A stretch of 64,000 bases of DNA from Azoarcus sp. (GCA_030656215.1 JAUSOD010000070.1:1-64000), one strand, 5' to 3'; shown: positions 29,471 through 38,851, numbered from the stretch's first letter. The notes: generated by a model not told the origin, from the sequence alone. Numbers and translations are program-made.

Positions 29471-30274
29471 ATGTCGTCTGCAGCACTCACCCAGTCGCCC
29501 GCCGAGCTTCCGGAAGTCGACCACGAACGTCGTTTCGGCGGGATCGGTCGGCTCTATGGCGAGCAGGCGCTCGCCCGGCTGAGCGCTTCCCGTGCCTGCG
29601 TGGTGGGCATCGGCGGGGTCGGCTCGTGGGCGGCAGAAGCGCTGGCCCGCAGCGGGGTCGGGAGCCTGACCCTGATCGATCTCGATCATGTCGCAGAATC
29701 CAATATCAACCGCCAGGCGCACGCGCTCGATAGCACGCTCGGGCAGGCCAAGGTGCAGGCCATGGCCGAGCGGATCCGGGGCATCAACCCGCTGTGTCGG
29801 GTGACGATGGTGGAGGATTTCCTTACCCCAGAGAACGCCGCCGACTTGCTGGCGGGATTCGATGTGGTGATCGATGCGGTGGACAATGTCCGCGCCAAGG
29901 TCGCAACCGCTGTGCATTGCCGGACACAAGGCATCGCGCTGGTGATCGCCGGCGGCGCGGGGGGCAAGACCGATCCGACCTGCATCCGGGTGGATGACCT
30001 GTCGCGCACCGAGCAGGATCCACTGCTGGCCAAGGTGCGCTCGCAACTGCGCAAGGATCACGGGTTTCCACGTGACCCGCGACGAAAGTTCGCCGTCGAG
30101 GCGGTTTACTCCTGCGAGCCGCTGCGTTTTCCGGTCGCCGCTTGTGAAACAGGCCAGGCCCCGCAAGGATTGGCCTGTGCCGGTTATGGTTCAAGCATGG
30201 CGATGACGGCCAGTGTCGGCCTTTTTGTGGCGGCACGGGCGCTCGAGCATCTGCTGCGCGCGCCGATGAAGTAA
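29471..30274 (+). CDS. tcdA: tRNA threonylcarbamoyladenosine dehydratase (TcdA/CsdL)
   Basis: The 267-residue product is an E1/ThiF-like enzyme. It has the nucleotide-binding GIGGVGSWAAEALARSGVG at about residues 46-64 and DLDHVAESNINRQ. The HERRFGGIGRLYG start is typical of TcdA rather than ThiF or MoeB. TcdA uses ATP to cyclise t6A37 of ANN-decoding tRNAs into ct6A. It lies just upstream of the chelatase gene. Confidence 0.93.
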   Translation: MSSAALTQSPAELPEVDHERRFGGIGRLYGEQALARLSASRACVVGIGGVGSWAAEALARSGVGSLTLIDLDHVAESNINRQAHALDSTLGQAKVQAMAERIRGINPLCRVTMVEDFLTPENAADLLAGFDVVIDAVDNVRAKVATAVHCRTQGIALVIAGGAGGKTDPTCIRVDDLSRTEQDPLLAKVRSQLRKDHGFPRDPRRKFAVEAVYSCEPLRFPVAACETGQAPQGLACAGYGSSMAMTASVGLFVAARALEHLLRAPMK

Positions 30275-30297
30275 CGATGAATCAGACAGGAACTACA

Positions 30298-30696
30298 ATG
30301 AATTCGACAATTTTGCCCGCCCGCGAGGCGGTGGTGCTGTTCGGGCACGGCGCACGGGATCCGGAGTGGGCGGGGCCGATGCAGCGCGTCCGCGAGCGCA
30401 TGCTGGCCGATGCGCCGGGCCTGGCGGTCGAGCTGGCCTTTCTCGAGTTCATGAGTCCGACGCTCGAGCAGGCGGTCGATACGCTGGTCGGGCAGGGCGC
30501 GACGCGTATTGGCGTGGTGCCGGTTTTCCTTGCCCAGGGCGGGCATCTGAAGCGTGACGTGCCGGTATTGCTCGAGGCCGCACGGCAGCGTCATCCGGCG
30601 TGCCAAATCAGCCTGGTGTTGGCCGCCGGCGAGGCGCCGGGCGTGGTGGCGGCGATCGCCGATTACGCGCGCTCCGCGGTGCCATCCGCGGCATGA
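30298..30696 (+). CDS. cbiX: CbiX/SirB-like sirohydrochlorin chelatase
   Basis: The ATG at 30298 is chosen because AGGA lies 6 bases before it. A start at 30277 has no ribosome-binding site. The 132-residue product has VVLFGHGARDPEW with the metal-handling histidine and GVVPVFLAQGGHLKRDVP. It is a single-domain short chelatase that inserts cobalt or iron into sirohydrochlorin or related tetrapyrroles. Which metal is used is not evident. Confidence 0.88.
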   Translation: MNSTILPAREAVVLFGHGARDPEWAGPMQRVRERMLADAPGLAVELAFLEFMSPTLEQAVDTLVGQGATRIGVVPVFLAQGGHLKRDVPVLLEAARQRHPACQISLVLAAGEAPGVVAAIADYARSAVPSAA

Positions 30697-30725
30697 GCTG
30701 AGTCCGCAAGTCCAGGCCGCAGCGC

Positions 30726-30760
30726 TTGACGCGCATATTCATTAGAATATACTTATATTC
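30726..30760 (+). promoter_or_regulatory. AT-rich promoter with overlapping ATATTC/GAATAT operator half-sites
   Basis: TTGACG and TATACT are separated by 16 bases. Over the -10 lie ATATTC-ATTA-GAATAT and the perfect GAATATA-CT-TATATTC (30745-30760), three alternating half-sites ending exactly at the next start codon. Arrays of this kind are typical operators for ArsR- or TetR-class repressors. Predicted +1 is about 30760, so the efflux mRNA would be leaderless or nearly so. Confidence 0.6.
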
Positions 30761-31825
30761 ATGATGAAAATTAAGCTCAGCCTCAGCCTCAGCCTCGTCT
30801 TCGCCCTCCTCGTCGGCACAGTGCCCCTGGCAGCGGCCGAGGTGCCCACCGTGCGCATCGAGGCGCAGGCGCTTGGCGCGTCCGTGCCTGTCGAAGCCAC
30901 CATCGAGGCTGTCCGCCAGGCCACGCTTGCGGCGCAGGTGGCCGGGCGGGTGCTCGACCTCAGGGTGGATGCTGGTGATCGCGTGCGAGCAGGCGATCTC
31001 CTGCTGAGCATCGATGCCGCCGAGGCGGTGCAGGCCGTGGCCGGGGCGCAAGCCGGCGTGGCGCAGGCTGAAGCCAACCGGATCAAGGCTCGTGCGGATT
31101 TCGACCGCAGCCGTAGCCTGTTCGAGCGCAAGTTCATCAGCCAGTCTGGCCTGGATCAGGCGCGCACCGCACTGGATGCGGCCGAGGCGCAGCTGCGTGC
31201 GGCGCAGGCCGGCCGCGGACAGGCAAGCACGGTACAGGGTTATACCCGGATTGCTGCACCCATCTCCGGGGTGGTTTCCGCCCGCCATGTGGAACCTGGC
31301 GAGATGGCGCAGCCAGGCCGGGAACTGGTGACGATTCATGACCCGGCCGCGCTGCGTGCCGTTGCCGACGTGTCGCAGCAACGCATCGCCGCACTGGGGG
31401 GCGGTGCGCTGAAGGCAAGGATCGAGTTGCCCGATAGTGGACGCTGGATCGACGCGACCGCCGTCACCGTGCTTCCGTCCGCCGATGCCCGTACCCACAC
31501 CGTGCGCGTGCGGGTGGATTTGCCGCTCGGCATCGAGGGCGTGGTACCGGGCAGCTTCGCCCGCGTCCACTTCGTGTCGGCCGAGCGCAGCCGCCTGGTG
31601 GTACCGGCAGCCGCGGTGGTGCGCCGTGGCGAGCTGACGGCGGTGTATGTCGCCGATGACAAGGGCGGATTCAGTCTGCGCCAGTTGCGCCTCGGGGAGG
31701 CGCTCGGTGATGGCGCCGGGGCTGAAGGCGGGATCGAGGTTCTGGCCGGGCTGCGCGGCGGCGAGACGATCGCGCTCGATCCGGTCCAGGCCGGCATATT
31801 CGCCCACGGCGCCAACCGCCGCTGA
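30761..31825 (+). CDS. RND efflux periplasmic adaptor (membrane fusion protein)
   Basis: The 354-residue product starts MMKIKLSLSLSLVFALLVGTVPLAAAE, a signal peptide without a lipobox. It then has the split lipoyl domain (TLAAQVAGRVLDLRVDAGDRVRAGDLLLSID), an alpha-hairpin near residues 90-150, and the beta-barrel. It links the inner-membrane pump to an outer-membrane channel. No Shine-Dalgarno lies before the tandem ATGs, which fits the leaderless promoter. It is 14 bases upstream of the RND pump and there is no OMP gene beside it. Confidence 0.92.
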   Translation: MMKIKLSLSLSLVFALLVGTVPLAAAEVPTVRIEAQALGASVPVEATIEAVRQATLAAQVAGRVLDLRVDAGDRVRAGDLLLSIDAAEAVQAVAGAQAGVAQAEANRIKARADFDRSRSLFERKFISQSGLDQARTALDAAEAQLRAAQAGRGQASTVQGYTRIAAPISGVVSARHVEPGEMAQPGRELVTIHDPAALRAVADVSQQRIAALGGGALKARIELPDSGRWIDATAVTVLPSADARTHTVRVRVDLPLGIEGVVPGSFARVHFVSAERSRLVVPAAAVVRRGELTAVYVADDKGGFSLRQLRLGEALGDGAGAEGGIEVLAGLRGGETIALDPVQAGIFAHGANRR

Positions 31826-31839
31826 GCCGGGAGCCCGCC

Positions 31840-34800
31840 ATGACCGCCCCGCTCGGACTGTCCGGTCGCATCGCCGCGGCCTTCCAGCGCAATGCGCTGA
31901 CCCCGCTCATCGCGCTCGTGTTGTTGCTCGCCGGCGTATTCGCCACGCTGGTGACGCCGAAGGAAGAAGAACCCCAGATCGACGTCACCATGGCCAACGT
32001 GCTGGTGCCCTTTCCCGGCGCGTCGGCGCGCGATGTTGAATCGCTGGTAGCGCGCCCGGCGGAGCAGGTGCTGTCGCGCATGACCGGCGTGGATCACGTT
32101 TATTCGGTGTCGCGTCCGGGCATGGCCGTGATCACCGTGCAGTTCGAGGTCGGAGTGCCCAACCAGACCGCACTGGTGCGCCTCTACGACACAGTGCATT
32201 CGCACAGCGACTGGTTGTCACCGCAACTGGGTGTGGGCGAGCCGCTGATCAAGCCCAAAGGCATCGACGATGTGCCCATCGTCAGCCTGACGCTGTGGAC
32301 CGCCGACCCCGAGCGCGCCGCCTTCGAATTGCAGCAGGTAGCGCGTGCGGTCGAGCTCGAGCTCAAGCGCGTTCCCGGCACCCGCGACGTTGCCACCATC
32401 GGCGGTCCGGGGCGGGTGATCCGGGTGCAGATGGACGCCGAGCGGATGAACGCGCACGGCGTCACCGCGCAGGACCTGCGTGCTGCCTTGCAACTGGCCA
32501 ATGCCTCACAACCGGCCGGCAGCCTGGTGAGCGACAACCGCGAAGTTCTGGTGCAGACCGGTACCTATCTCGAATCGGCCGAGGACGTGCGCCGGCTGGT
32601 GGTGGGGGTGGCCGACGGCAAGCCGGTCTTCCTGCGCGATGTCGCGCAGGTGGATGATGGACCCGATCAGCCGTCGAACTATGTCCTGTTCGGCACCGGT
32701 GTCGCCAGCCAGGCTGAGGAGCTTGGCGAGTTTCCGGCGGTGACCCTGGCGATTTCCAAGAAGCCGGGCGCCAACGCGGCTGATGTGGCAGAAACCGTGA
32801 TCGCCCGGATCAGTGCGCTGAAGGGTTCGCTGGTGCCCGAGGGTGTCGAGGTCACGGTCACCCGCAACTACGGCGCAACGGCCAACGACAAGGCGCAGAA
32901 GCTGATCGGCAAGCTCGCGTTTGCCACCCTGGCGGTGGTCGCACTGGTGTTCTTCGCCCTTGGTCGGCGCGAGGCGCTGATCGTCGGCGTGGCGGTCACG
33001 CTGACCCTGGCCGCCACCCTTTTTGCCTCGTGGGCGTGGGGTTTCACGCTGAACCGGGTGAGCCTGTTCGCGCTGATTTTCTCCATCGGTATCCTGGTCG
33101 ACGACGCCATCGTGGTGGTCGAGAACATCCACCGCTGGCACACGCTCGAGCCCGATACCCCGCTGTGGCAGCTTATCCCCAAGGCGGTGGACGAAGTGGG
33201 TGGGCCCACCATCCTCGCCACCTTCACCGTGATCGCGGCCCTGCTGCCGATGGCCTTCGTCACCGGGCTGATGGGGCCGTACATGAGCCCGATCCCGATC
33301 AACGCGTCGATGGGCATGTTCATCTCGCTCGCGGTGGCTTTCATCGTCACCCCGTGGCTGGCACAGAAGCTGATGAAGTCGGTCGATGCCCACCACCACG
33401 AGGGCGAGGACAAGCTCACCCGCAAGCTCGACGGCCTGTTCCGCCGCATCATGACGCCGATGCTCGACGCCACCACCGGCGCCCGTGCGCGGCTCAAGCT
33501 GTGGCTGCTGGTGCTGGCGCTGATCGTCGCTTCGGTGGCGTTGCCGGTGGTGCAGCTGGTGGTGATGAAGATGCTGCCGTTCGACAACAAGAGCGAATTC
33601 CAGGTGGTGCTCGACATGCCGGTCGGCACCCCGGTGGAGGAAACCGCGCGCGTGTTGCGCGAGATTGGTGCCCATCTGTCGGCGGTGGAGGAGGTGACCG
33701 ACTGGCAGGCCTACGCCGGCACCGCCAGCCCGATCAACTTCAACGGACTGGTGCGCCAGTACTACCTGCGCAGCGCGCCGGAACAGGGCGACGTGCAGGT
33801 CAACCTCGTCGACAAGGCGCATCGCAGCCGTCAGAGCCACGAGATTGCGGTGTCGGTGCGCGAGGCGGTAATGGAGATCGGCCGGCGCAACGGCGGCAAT
33901 GCCAAGGTGGTGGAGGTACCGCCCGGCCCGCCGGTGCTGTCGCCGATCGTGGCCGAGATCTACGGCCCCGATTACGCCGGCCAGATTGAGGTTGCCAAGC
34001 GGGTGCGGGCTGCTTTCGAGGGCACCGCCGACATCGTCGGCGTGGACGACTCTGTCGACGAGGCTGCGCCCAAGCTGCTGCTGCGTGTCGACCAGGCCAA
34101 GGCGGCCCGCCTCGGCGTGGCCCAGGCCGACATCGTCGAGGTCGTGCGTCTCGGGCTGGCGGGCGAGAACGTCACCCCGGTGCATGGCGGCGACAACAAG
34201 TACGAGATCCCGGTGCGCATCCAGCTGCCATCGACCCGGCAGTCCGATGTGGCGCATCTGCTGTCGATGAAGGTGCGTGCCCGCAACGGGCAGCTGGTGG
34301 CGGTGGCCGAACTGGTCGAGGTGCGCGAGACCGCACGCGAGCAGGTCATCTATCGCAAGGACCTGCTGCCAGTGGTGTATGTCACTGGTGACATGGGTGG
34401 TACCCTAGATTCGCCGTTGTATGGCATGTTCGACATCCGCAGCAAGCTCGCCGGGATGGCGCTCGATGGCGCCCCCGGCCTGGCCGGCACGTTGGGCGAA
34501 TGGTTCATCCGCCCGCCGCCCGACCCCTACGCCGGCTACAGCATCAAGTGGGACGGCGAATGGAAGGTGACTTACGAAACCTTCCGCGATATGGGTGCCG
34601 CCTATGCTGTGGGCCTGATCCTGATCTACCTGCTGGTGGTGGCGCAGTTCAAGAGCTATCTGGTGCCGCTGGTCATCATGGCGCCGATTCCGCTCACCAT
34701 CATCGGGGTGATGCCCGGGCACGCCCTGTTCGGCGCCCAATTCACCGCCACCTCGATGATCGGCATGATCGCGCTGGCCGGCATCATCGTGCGCAACTCC

Positions 34801-35085
34801 ATTCTGCTGGTCGATTTCGTCAATCAGCAGGTGCGCGAGGGCGTCGACTTTGCCGAGGCGGTGATCCGTGCCGCCGCGGTGCGCGCCAAGCCGATCGGCT
34901 TGACCGGGCTGGCGGCGATGATCGGCGCAATCTTCATCCTCGACGATCCGATCTTCAACGGCCTCGCCCTGAGCCTGATCTTCGGGATCTTCGTATCCAC
35001 CGTGCTCACCCTGGTGGTAATCCCGGTGCTGTATTTCGCGGCGATGCGCAATCGCCTCGCCCAACTCAAGGAGCTCGACGCATGA
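31840..35085 (+). CDS. RND-family inner membrane efflux pump (AcrB-like)
   Basis: The 1081-residue product has an N-terminal membrane span, two large periplasmic loops and two six-span blocks. FSIGILVDDAIVVVENIHRWH in the first block is a typical RND motif, and the second contains LAGIIVRNSILLVDFVNQQ. It exports drugs, solvents or other toxicants using the proton gradient. It belongs to the AcrB-related class, not the CusA metal class as far as motifs show. It overlaps a small membrane protein gene by an ATGA. Confidence 0.93.
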   Translation: MTAPLGLSGRIAAAFQRNALTPLIALVLLLAGVFATLVTPKEEEPQIDVTMANVLVPFPGASARDVESLVARPAEQVLSRMTGVDHVYSVSRPGMAVITVQFEVGVPNQTALVRLYDTVHSHSDWLSPQLGVGEPLIKPKGIDDVPIVSLTLWTADPERAAFELQQVARAVELELKRVPGTRDVATIGGPGRVIRVQMDAERMNAHGVTAQDLRAALQLANASQPAGSLVSDNREVLVQTGTYLESAEDVRRLVVGVADGKPVFLRDVAQVDDGPDQPSNYVLFGTGVASQAEELGEFPAVTLAISKKPGANAADVAETVIARISALKGSLVPEGVEVTVTRNYGATANDKAQKLIGKLAFATLAVVALVFFALGRREALIVGVAVTLTLAATLFASWAWGFTLNRVSLFALIFSIGILVDDAIVVVENIHRWHTLEPDTPLWQLIPKAVDEVGGPTILATFTVIAALLPMAFVTGLMGPYMSPIPINASMGMFISLAVAFIVTPWLAQKLMKSVDAHHHEGEDKLTRKLDGLFRRIMTPMLDATTGARARLKLWLLVLALIVASVALPVVQLVVMKMLPFDNKSEFQVVLDMPVGTPVEETARVLREIGAHLSAVEEVTDWQAYAGTASPINFNGLVRQYYLRSAPEQGDVQVNLVDKAHRSRQSHEIAVSVREAVMEIGRRNGGNAKVVEVPPGPPVLSPIVAEIYGPDYAGQIEVAKRVRAAFEGTADIVGVDDSVDEAAPKLLLRVDQAKAARLGVAQADIVEVVRLGLAGENVTPVHGGDNKYEIPVRIQLPSTRQSDVAHLLSMKVRARNGQLVAVAELVEVRETAREQVIYRKDLLPVVYVTGDMGGTLDSPLYGMFDIRSKLAGMALDGAPGLAGTLGEWFIRPPPDPYAGYSIKWDGEWKVTYETFRDMGAAYAVGLILIYLLVVAQFKSYLVPLVIMAPIPLTIIGVMPGHALFGAQFTATSMIGMIALAGIIVRNSILLVDFVNQQVREGVDFAEAVIRAAAVRAKPIGLTGLAAMIGAIFILDDPIFNGLALSLIFGIFVSTVLTLVVIPVLYFAAMRNRLAQLKELDA

Positions 35086-35294
35086 AACTCAACACCAACC
35101 AGTTCGTCCGCATCTTTGCCGGCGCTTTCGTCCTGATTTCGCTTGCACTTGGGGTGGGCGCCTCGCCGCTGTTCGTCAATGCAAACTTTCTGTGGTTCAC
35201 CGTCTTTGTCGGCGCAAACCTGTTCCAGAGTGGTTTCACCGGCCTGTGCCCGCTCGAGAGCATTCTGCGCAAGCTTGGCGTCCCGGATCGGTAA
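35082..35294 (+). CDS. Small DUF2892-type membrane protein (YgaP C-terminal-like)
   Basis: The ATG at 35082 overlaps the RND stop and opens 70 residues, MKLNTNQFVRIFAGAFVLISLALG and ending FTGLCPLESILRKLGVPDR. Two hydrophobic spans and the GLCP-L-x-x-L-x-K-L-G ending match the small inner-membrane DUF2892 family, found also at the end of YgaP rhodaneses. The track shows it only as the end of a longer shadow frame. Function unknown; it is co-translated with the pump. Confidence 0.85.
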   Translation: MKLNTNQFVRIFAGAFVLISLALGVGASPLFVNANFLWFTVFVGANLFQSGFTGLCPLESILRKLGVPDR

Positions 35295-35379
35295 TGTGAC
35301 CGGTCCTGCCTGAGTGAGGCTGCAGTACCCGGACAGGGGCTACAATCCGTCAGTTCCCATTCCGAATGGCATCCTGCTC

Positions 35380-35688
35380 ATGAATGATCATGCCTCTCCG
35401 CCCGAGCGTCGCCTGGATCGACGCATACCGCTCGGATGTTCTGCCTCCATCCTGCTGCGCGATGGTACGGCCATTGCGGCCGAGTGCATCGAATTGAGCG
35501 TCAGCGGCATGACCCTGCATGCGGCCTACGTACCGGGTGAATCGGAAGTGATCGAGGTCGCGATCGCCTCGCCGAGCGAGCGGGTCGAACGCCCGCCGCT
35601 GGTGACCCGGCTCAAGGTTGTCCGTTGCCACGCGCTGGGCGATGGACGCTATGAAATTGGCGGCAGCATCGTTCGCGTCATCGGATGA
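35380..35688 (+). CDS. PilZ-domain protein, probable c-di-GMP receptor
   Basis: From the ATG at 35380 there are 102 residues, MNDHASPPERRLDRRIPLGCSASILLRDG. The c-di-GMP motifs RxxxR (RRLDRR) and an xxSxxG-type ELSVSGM are present. It is a stand-alone PilZ receptor that could respond to the GGDEF-EAL protein 9 kb upstream, although that link is only functional inference. It converges on dsbB. Confidence 0.85.
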   Translation: MNDHASPPERRLDRRIPLGCSASILLRDGTAIAAECIELSVSGMTLHAAYVPGESEVIEVAIASPSERVERPPLVTRLKVVRCHALGDGRYEIGGSIVRVIG

Positions 35689-35703
35689 CCGGACTGCGGC
35701 CGA

Positions 35704-36204
35704 TCAGCGCGAGCCGCGACGCAGCAACAACCAGCCTGCAAACACAAGAATCAGCCCGAAGTTGATCAGCGACCAGTTGGCGATCGACAGTCCCAGGAAG
35801 GTCCAGTCGATCGCACTGCAGTCGCCTGCGCCGCGAAACAGCATGGGCAGCAACTGGGTCAGCGGAAAGCTCTCCATCAGGTATTCCAGCCCGGGGCCGC
35901 ATTCGGCGATGTCCGGCGGATTGAGTTGCAGCCAGCTCTGACGCACCGCAACGCCGCCGCCAGTGAGCGCAAGCAGGCCGATCACGGCGGCGTAGATCCG
36001 GGCGCCGTAAGCGGTGGGCGCATGCAGACCGCCAATCAGCGCCACGATACCGACCGCAGCGAGTGCGTAGCGCTGCATGATGCACATCGGACACGGCTCC
36101 ATGCCCTCCACATGCTGCAGGTAGAGGCCGAAGCCGAGCAGGCCCACGCACATGGCGAACAGGGCGAACAGCAGCGGGCGGGTGGGAAGTCTGGAGATCA
36201 TCAT
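35704..36204 (-). CDS. dsbB: Disulfide bond formation protein B
   Basis: The 166-residue product has four membrane spans, the first periplasmic redox pair CPMC in EGMEPCPMCIMQRYAL (about residues 38-41) and the second pair as separated cysteines in AECGPGLEYL and GAGDCSAIDW. DsbB reoxidises DsbA and passes electrons to quinone. All four cysteines are present. Confidence 0.95.
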   Translation of the reverse strand: MMISRLPTRPLLFALFAMCVGLLGFGLYLQHVEGMEPCPMCIMQRYALAAVGIVALIGGLHAPTAYGARIYAAVIGLLALTGGGVAVRQSWLQLNPPDIAECGPGLEYLMESFPLTQLLPMLFRGAGDCSAIDWTFLGLSIANWSLINFGLILVFAGWLLLRRGSR

Positions 36205-36298
36205 CGGGATTCTGTGTTGTGCGCGTGTGCGCCGGATTGTAGGCGATCAAGGCTGCCCGGCGCTTCGTAAGCGTGCACTGAGCAAAGTTCCCGAGCAC

Positions 36299-37222
36299 TC
36301 ATGGCCCATGTGCATCCGCCATCGAAGGCTGTGGCAGGGCCGATGCCAGCATGTCGAGAAAAGCCCGAGTCTTGGCCGGCATCAGGCGACGTCCGGGAAA
36401 CACCGCCCAGGCCGTGCTCGATGGCAGACACCAGTCGGGCAACACCCGTCTGAGCTCGCCGCCACGCACCCACGGCGCGGCAAAGTACTCAGGCACAGCG
36501 GTGATGCCGCTGCCCGCACGCGCCAGCCGGATCAGCAGTTCGGGCGAGTTCGCCACGGTGCGCCCGGGCGGGTCGAGTTCCAGACGCTGCTCGCCGCGCA
36601 GCAAGGTCCACTTCATCGGCTCACCGTTGCGTCCGAGCAATCTCAATGCCTCGTGGCGGGAGAGCTCGTCCGGCGAAACGGGGTCGCCGCGCTCGGCGAG
36701 ATAGGCCGGGGCGGCGTAGAGACCGGTGGTGAACACCGAGAGCCTCCTCGCGGCCAGCAGCGCATCGTCGGGCAGATCGCCCATCCGGATCGCGATGTCG
36801 AACTGCTCGCCGAGCAGATCCACCCGCCGTGGCGACAGATCCAGCTCCAGCGAAATCGCCGGGTGCATGGCGACGAACGCGGCCAGCATGTCGACCAGCA
36901 ATAGATTGGCGAAATCGCTCGGCATCGACACCCGCAGTCGGCCGCTTGGGAGCGCCTGCCGGTATTCGGCCAGCGCCGCCACGGCTTCGACCTCGGCCAC
37001 CACCTGGCGCGCGTGTTCGAGCAGCACCTGCCCAAACTCGGTGAGCTGCAGGCGGCGCGTGGTGCGGATCATCAGACGCTCGCCGAGGCGCTCCTCGAGC
37101 AGGCTGATCCGGCGCGATACGGTGGACTTCGGCAGCCCGATCCGCTCCGCCGCCCGGCTGAAACTGCCCAGCTCCGCCACGCGGGCAAAGATCAACAAGT
37201 CGTTGGCGTCGTATTGTTCCAT
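36299..37222 (-). CDS. LysR-family regulator, divergent from the azoreductase gene
   Basis: The 307-residue product has an N-terminal winged helix (DLLIFARVAELGSFSRAAERIGLPKSTVSRRISLLEERLGERLMIRTTRRLQLT), followed by the LysR effector domain. It is transcribed away from azoR with a 93-base intergenic region, a standard LTTR arrangement, so azoR and pirin are likely targets. It is close to the AaeR/DsdC-like subgroup acting with oxidoreductases, but no ligand can be named. Confidence 0.9.
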   Translation of the reverse strand: MEQYDANDLLIFARVAELGSFSRAAERIGLPKSTVSRRISLLEERLGERLMIRTTRRLQLTEFGQVLLEHARQVVAEVEAVAALAEYRQALPSGRLRVSMPSDFANLLLVDMLAAFVAMHPAISLELDLSPRRVDLLGEQFDIAIRMGDLPDDALLAARRLSVFTTGLYAAPAYLAERGDPVSPDELSRHEALRLLGRNGEPMKWTLLRGEQRLELDPPGRTVANSPELLIRLARAGSGITAVPEYFAAPWVRGGELRRVLPDWCLPSSTAWAVFPGRRLMPAKTRAFLDMLASALPQPSMADAHGP

Positions 37223-37315
37223 GGTTGGAATAATGTTACTCGATATGCCGTCTTATCAACATGATTGTGCATCTATAGAGTGTGTCCATCGAAACCGAAC
37301 ATACAGGAGCACATC

Positions 37316-37915
37316 ATGAACATCCTTCAGATCAATGCCAGCGCCCGCAGCGAAGGTGCCAACTCGACCCGTATCGCCAACACTGTCGTTACCCGGCTGC
37401 AGGCTGCCAATCCGGACGCTACGTTGACCGTGCGCGATCTCGCAAAAACGCCACATCCGGTGCTCGACGAGGCCGCACTCGGCGCCCTCTTCACCCCTGC
37501 GGAGCAGCGCAGCCCCGAGCAGGCGGCGCGGGTCGCGCTCGACGATGGTCTGATTGCCGAGTTGCAGGCGGCGGACGTGATCGTCCTTGGCGTGCCGATG
37601 TACAACTTCGGCATCCCGGTCCAGCTCAAGGCCTGGGTCGATGCGGTGGCGCGTTCAGGCGTGACCTTCCGCTATACCGCGAACGGTCCCGAGGGGCTGG
37701 TGAAGGGCAAGAAGGTCTATGTGGCGCTGGCTCGCGGGGGGCGTTATCGTGGCACCGAACTTGATTCCCAGGTACCCCACCTCAAGGCCTTCCTCGGCTT
37801 CCTCGGCATGACCGACGTGCATTTCATCTATGCCGAGGGCTTTGCGATGGGCGCGGAAGCGGCCGAGCAGGCGCTCGCCGAGGCCGACCAGGATATCGCG
37901 ATCGCGCTGGCCTAA
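37316..37915 (+). CDS. azoR: FMN-dependent NADH-azoreductase
   Basis: The ATG at 37316 after CAGGAGCACATC gives 199 residues. The flavodoxin-like fold has the FMN-binding [15 protein letters not shown] at residues 6-20, [28 protein letters not shown] and the glycine-rich ARGGRY. It is a dimeric flavoprotein reducing quinones and azo bonds with NADH. It is followed by a pirin gene and divergent from a LysR gene, suggesting a quinone or electrophile response. Confidence 0.93.
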   Translation: MNILQINASARSEGANSTRIANTVVTRLQAANPDATLTVRDLAKTPHPVLDEAALGALFTPAEQRSPEQAARVALDDGLIAELQAADVIVLGVPMYNFGIPVQLKAWVDAVARSGVTFRYTANGPEGLVKGKKVYVALARGGRYRGTELDSQVPHLKAFLGFLGMTDVHFIYAEGFAMGAEAAEQALAEADQDIAIALA

Positions 37916-37921
37916 GTTTGG

Positions 37922-37942
37922 GGGGTGGCACCATGCCACCCC
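37922..37942 (+). other. Stable hairpin in the azoR-pirin spacer
   Basis: GGGGTGGC-ACCAT-GCCACCCC is a perfect 8-bp GC-rich stem starting 7 bases after the azoR stop, with no T-run. It could stabilise the upstream mRNA, attenuate read-through, or mark processing between azoR and the pirin gene. Confidence 0.5.
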
Positions 37943-37963
37943 GATGCATAAAGGAGAGCAGAC

Positions 37964-38851
37964 ATGACTACTTCGACACTTGTACGCGAGTTGCAGCCCG
38001 AGATCGTACGCCAGCCGCGCAGCGTGGAACGCCTGGTTACCGGGCGTCCGACCTCGGACGGCGCCGGGGTGAAGCTCACCCGGGTACTCACCCAGCCGCT
38101 GCAGCGCCGGCTCGACCCGTTCCTGATGCTCGATGCTTTCGGCAGCGACAAGCCCGACGACTATATCGCCGGCTTTCCCGATCACCCCCACCGTGGCTTC
38201 GAGACCATCACCTACATGATCGCCGGGCGCATGCGCCACCGTGACAGCGCCGGCCATGAGGGCTTGCTGGAAAACGGTGGAGTGCAGTGGATGACGGCAG
38301 GGCGCGGGGTGATCCATTCCGAGATCCCGCAGCAGGAACACGGCATGATGGAGGGCTTTCAGCTGTGGCTCAACCTCCCCGCGCGCGACAAGCTGTGCGC
38401 GCCGTGGTACCGCGATTTTGCTGCGGATGAACTGCCGCGACTGCGCACCGGCGAAGGCGTGGAGGTCACCGTGATCGCCGGCGCGAGTCACGGGGTGCAA
38501 GGGGCGGTGACGCGCGACACCACCGCGCCGCTCTACCTCGATCTCCATCTGCCGGCAGGCGCGCGCTTCGTGCAGTCGCTGCCGGATGCGCATAACGCCT
38601 TCATCTACGTATATCGGGGTGCGGTACGGGTCGGTGAGCAGGAAGTGCCGCTCCAGCGCATGGCGATCCTCGCCAATGCACCGGGCAGCGATGGTGTGGT
38701 GATCGAAGCCGTGGAGCCGTCACGCGTGCTGCTGATCGCCGGTCGGCCGCTGAACGAGCCGATCGCGCAACACGGTCCGTTCGTGATGAATACGGAACAG
38801 GAGATCTACCAGGCCGTCAGCGATTTTCGCGAGGGGCGGCTTGGCACCTGA
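37964..38851 (+). CDS. Pirin family protein (quercetinase-like bicupin)
   Basis: The 295-residue product has the N-terminal pirin cupin with metal ligands in DHPHRGFETITYMIAGRMRHRDSAGH and the MTAGRGVIHSE segment, then the C-terminal pirin domain. Bacterial pirins bind Fe or another metal; some, like YhhW, oxidise quercetin, others act as redox-linked regulators. AAGGAGA precedes the ATG. Its position after azoR suggests joint regulation by the LysR protein. Confidence 0.93.
   Translation: MTTSTLVRELQPEIVRQPRSVERLVTGRPTSDGAGVKLTRVLTQPLQRRLDPFLMLDAFGSDKPDDYIAGFPDHPHRGFETITYMIAGRMRHRDSAGHEGLLENGGVQWMTAGRGVIHSEIPQQEHGMMEGFQLWLNLPARDKLCAPWYRDFAADELPRLRTGEGVEVTVIAGASHGVQGAVTRDTTAPLYLDLHLPAGARFVQSLPDAHNAFIYVYRGAVRVGEQEVPLQRMAILANAPGSDGVVIEAVEPSRVLLIAGRPLNEPIAQHGPFVMNTEQEIYQAVSDFREGRLGT

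Noticed and set aside
32506-34257. 583-codon minus-strand frame inside the RND pump gene
   Set aside because: It is antisense to a textbook RND protein. Its translation is His/Gln/Arg-rich with no motif.
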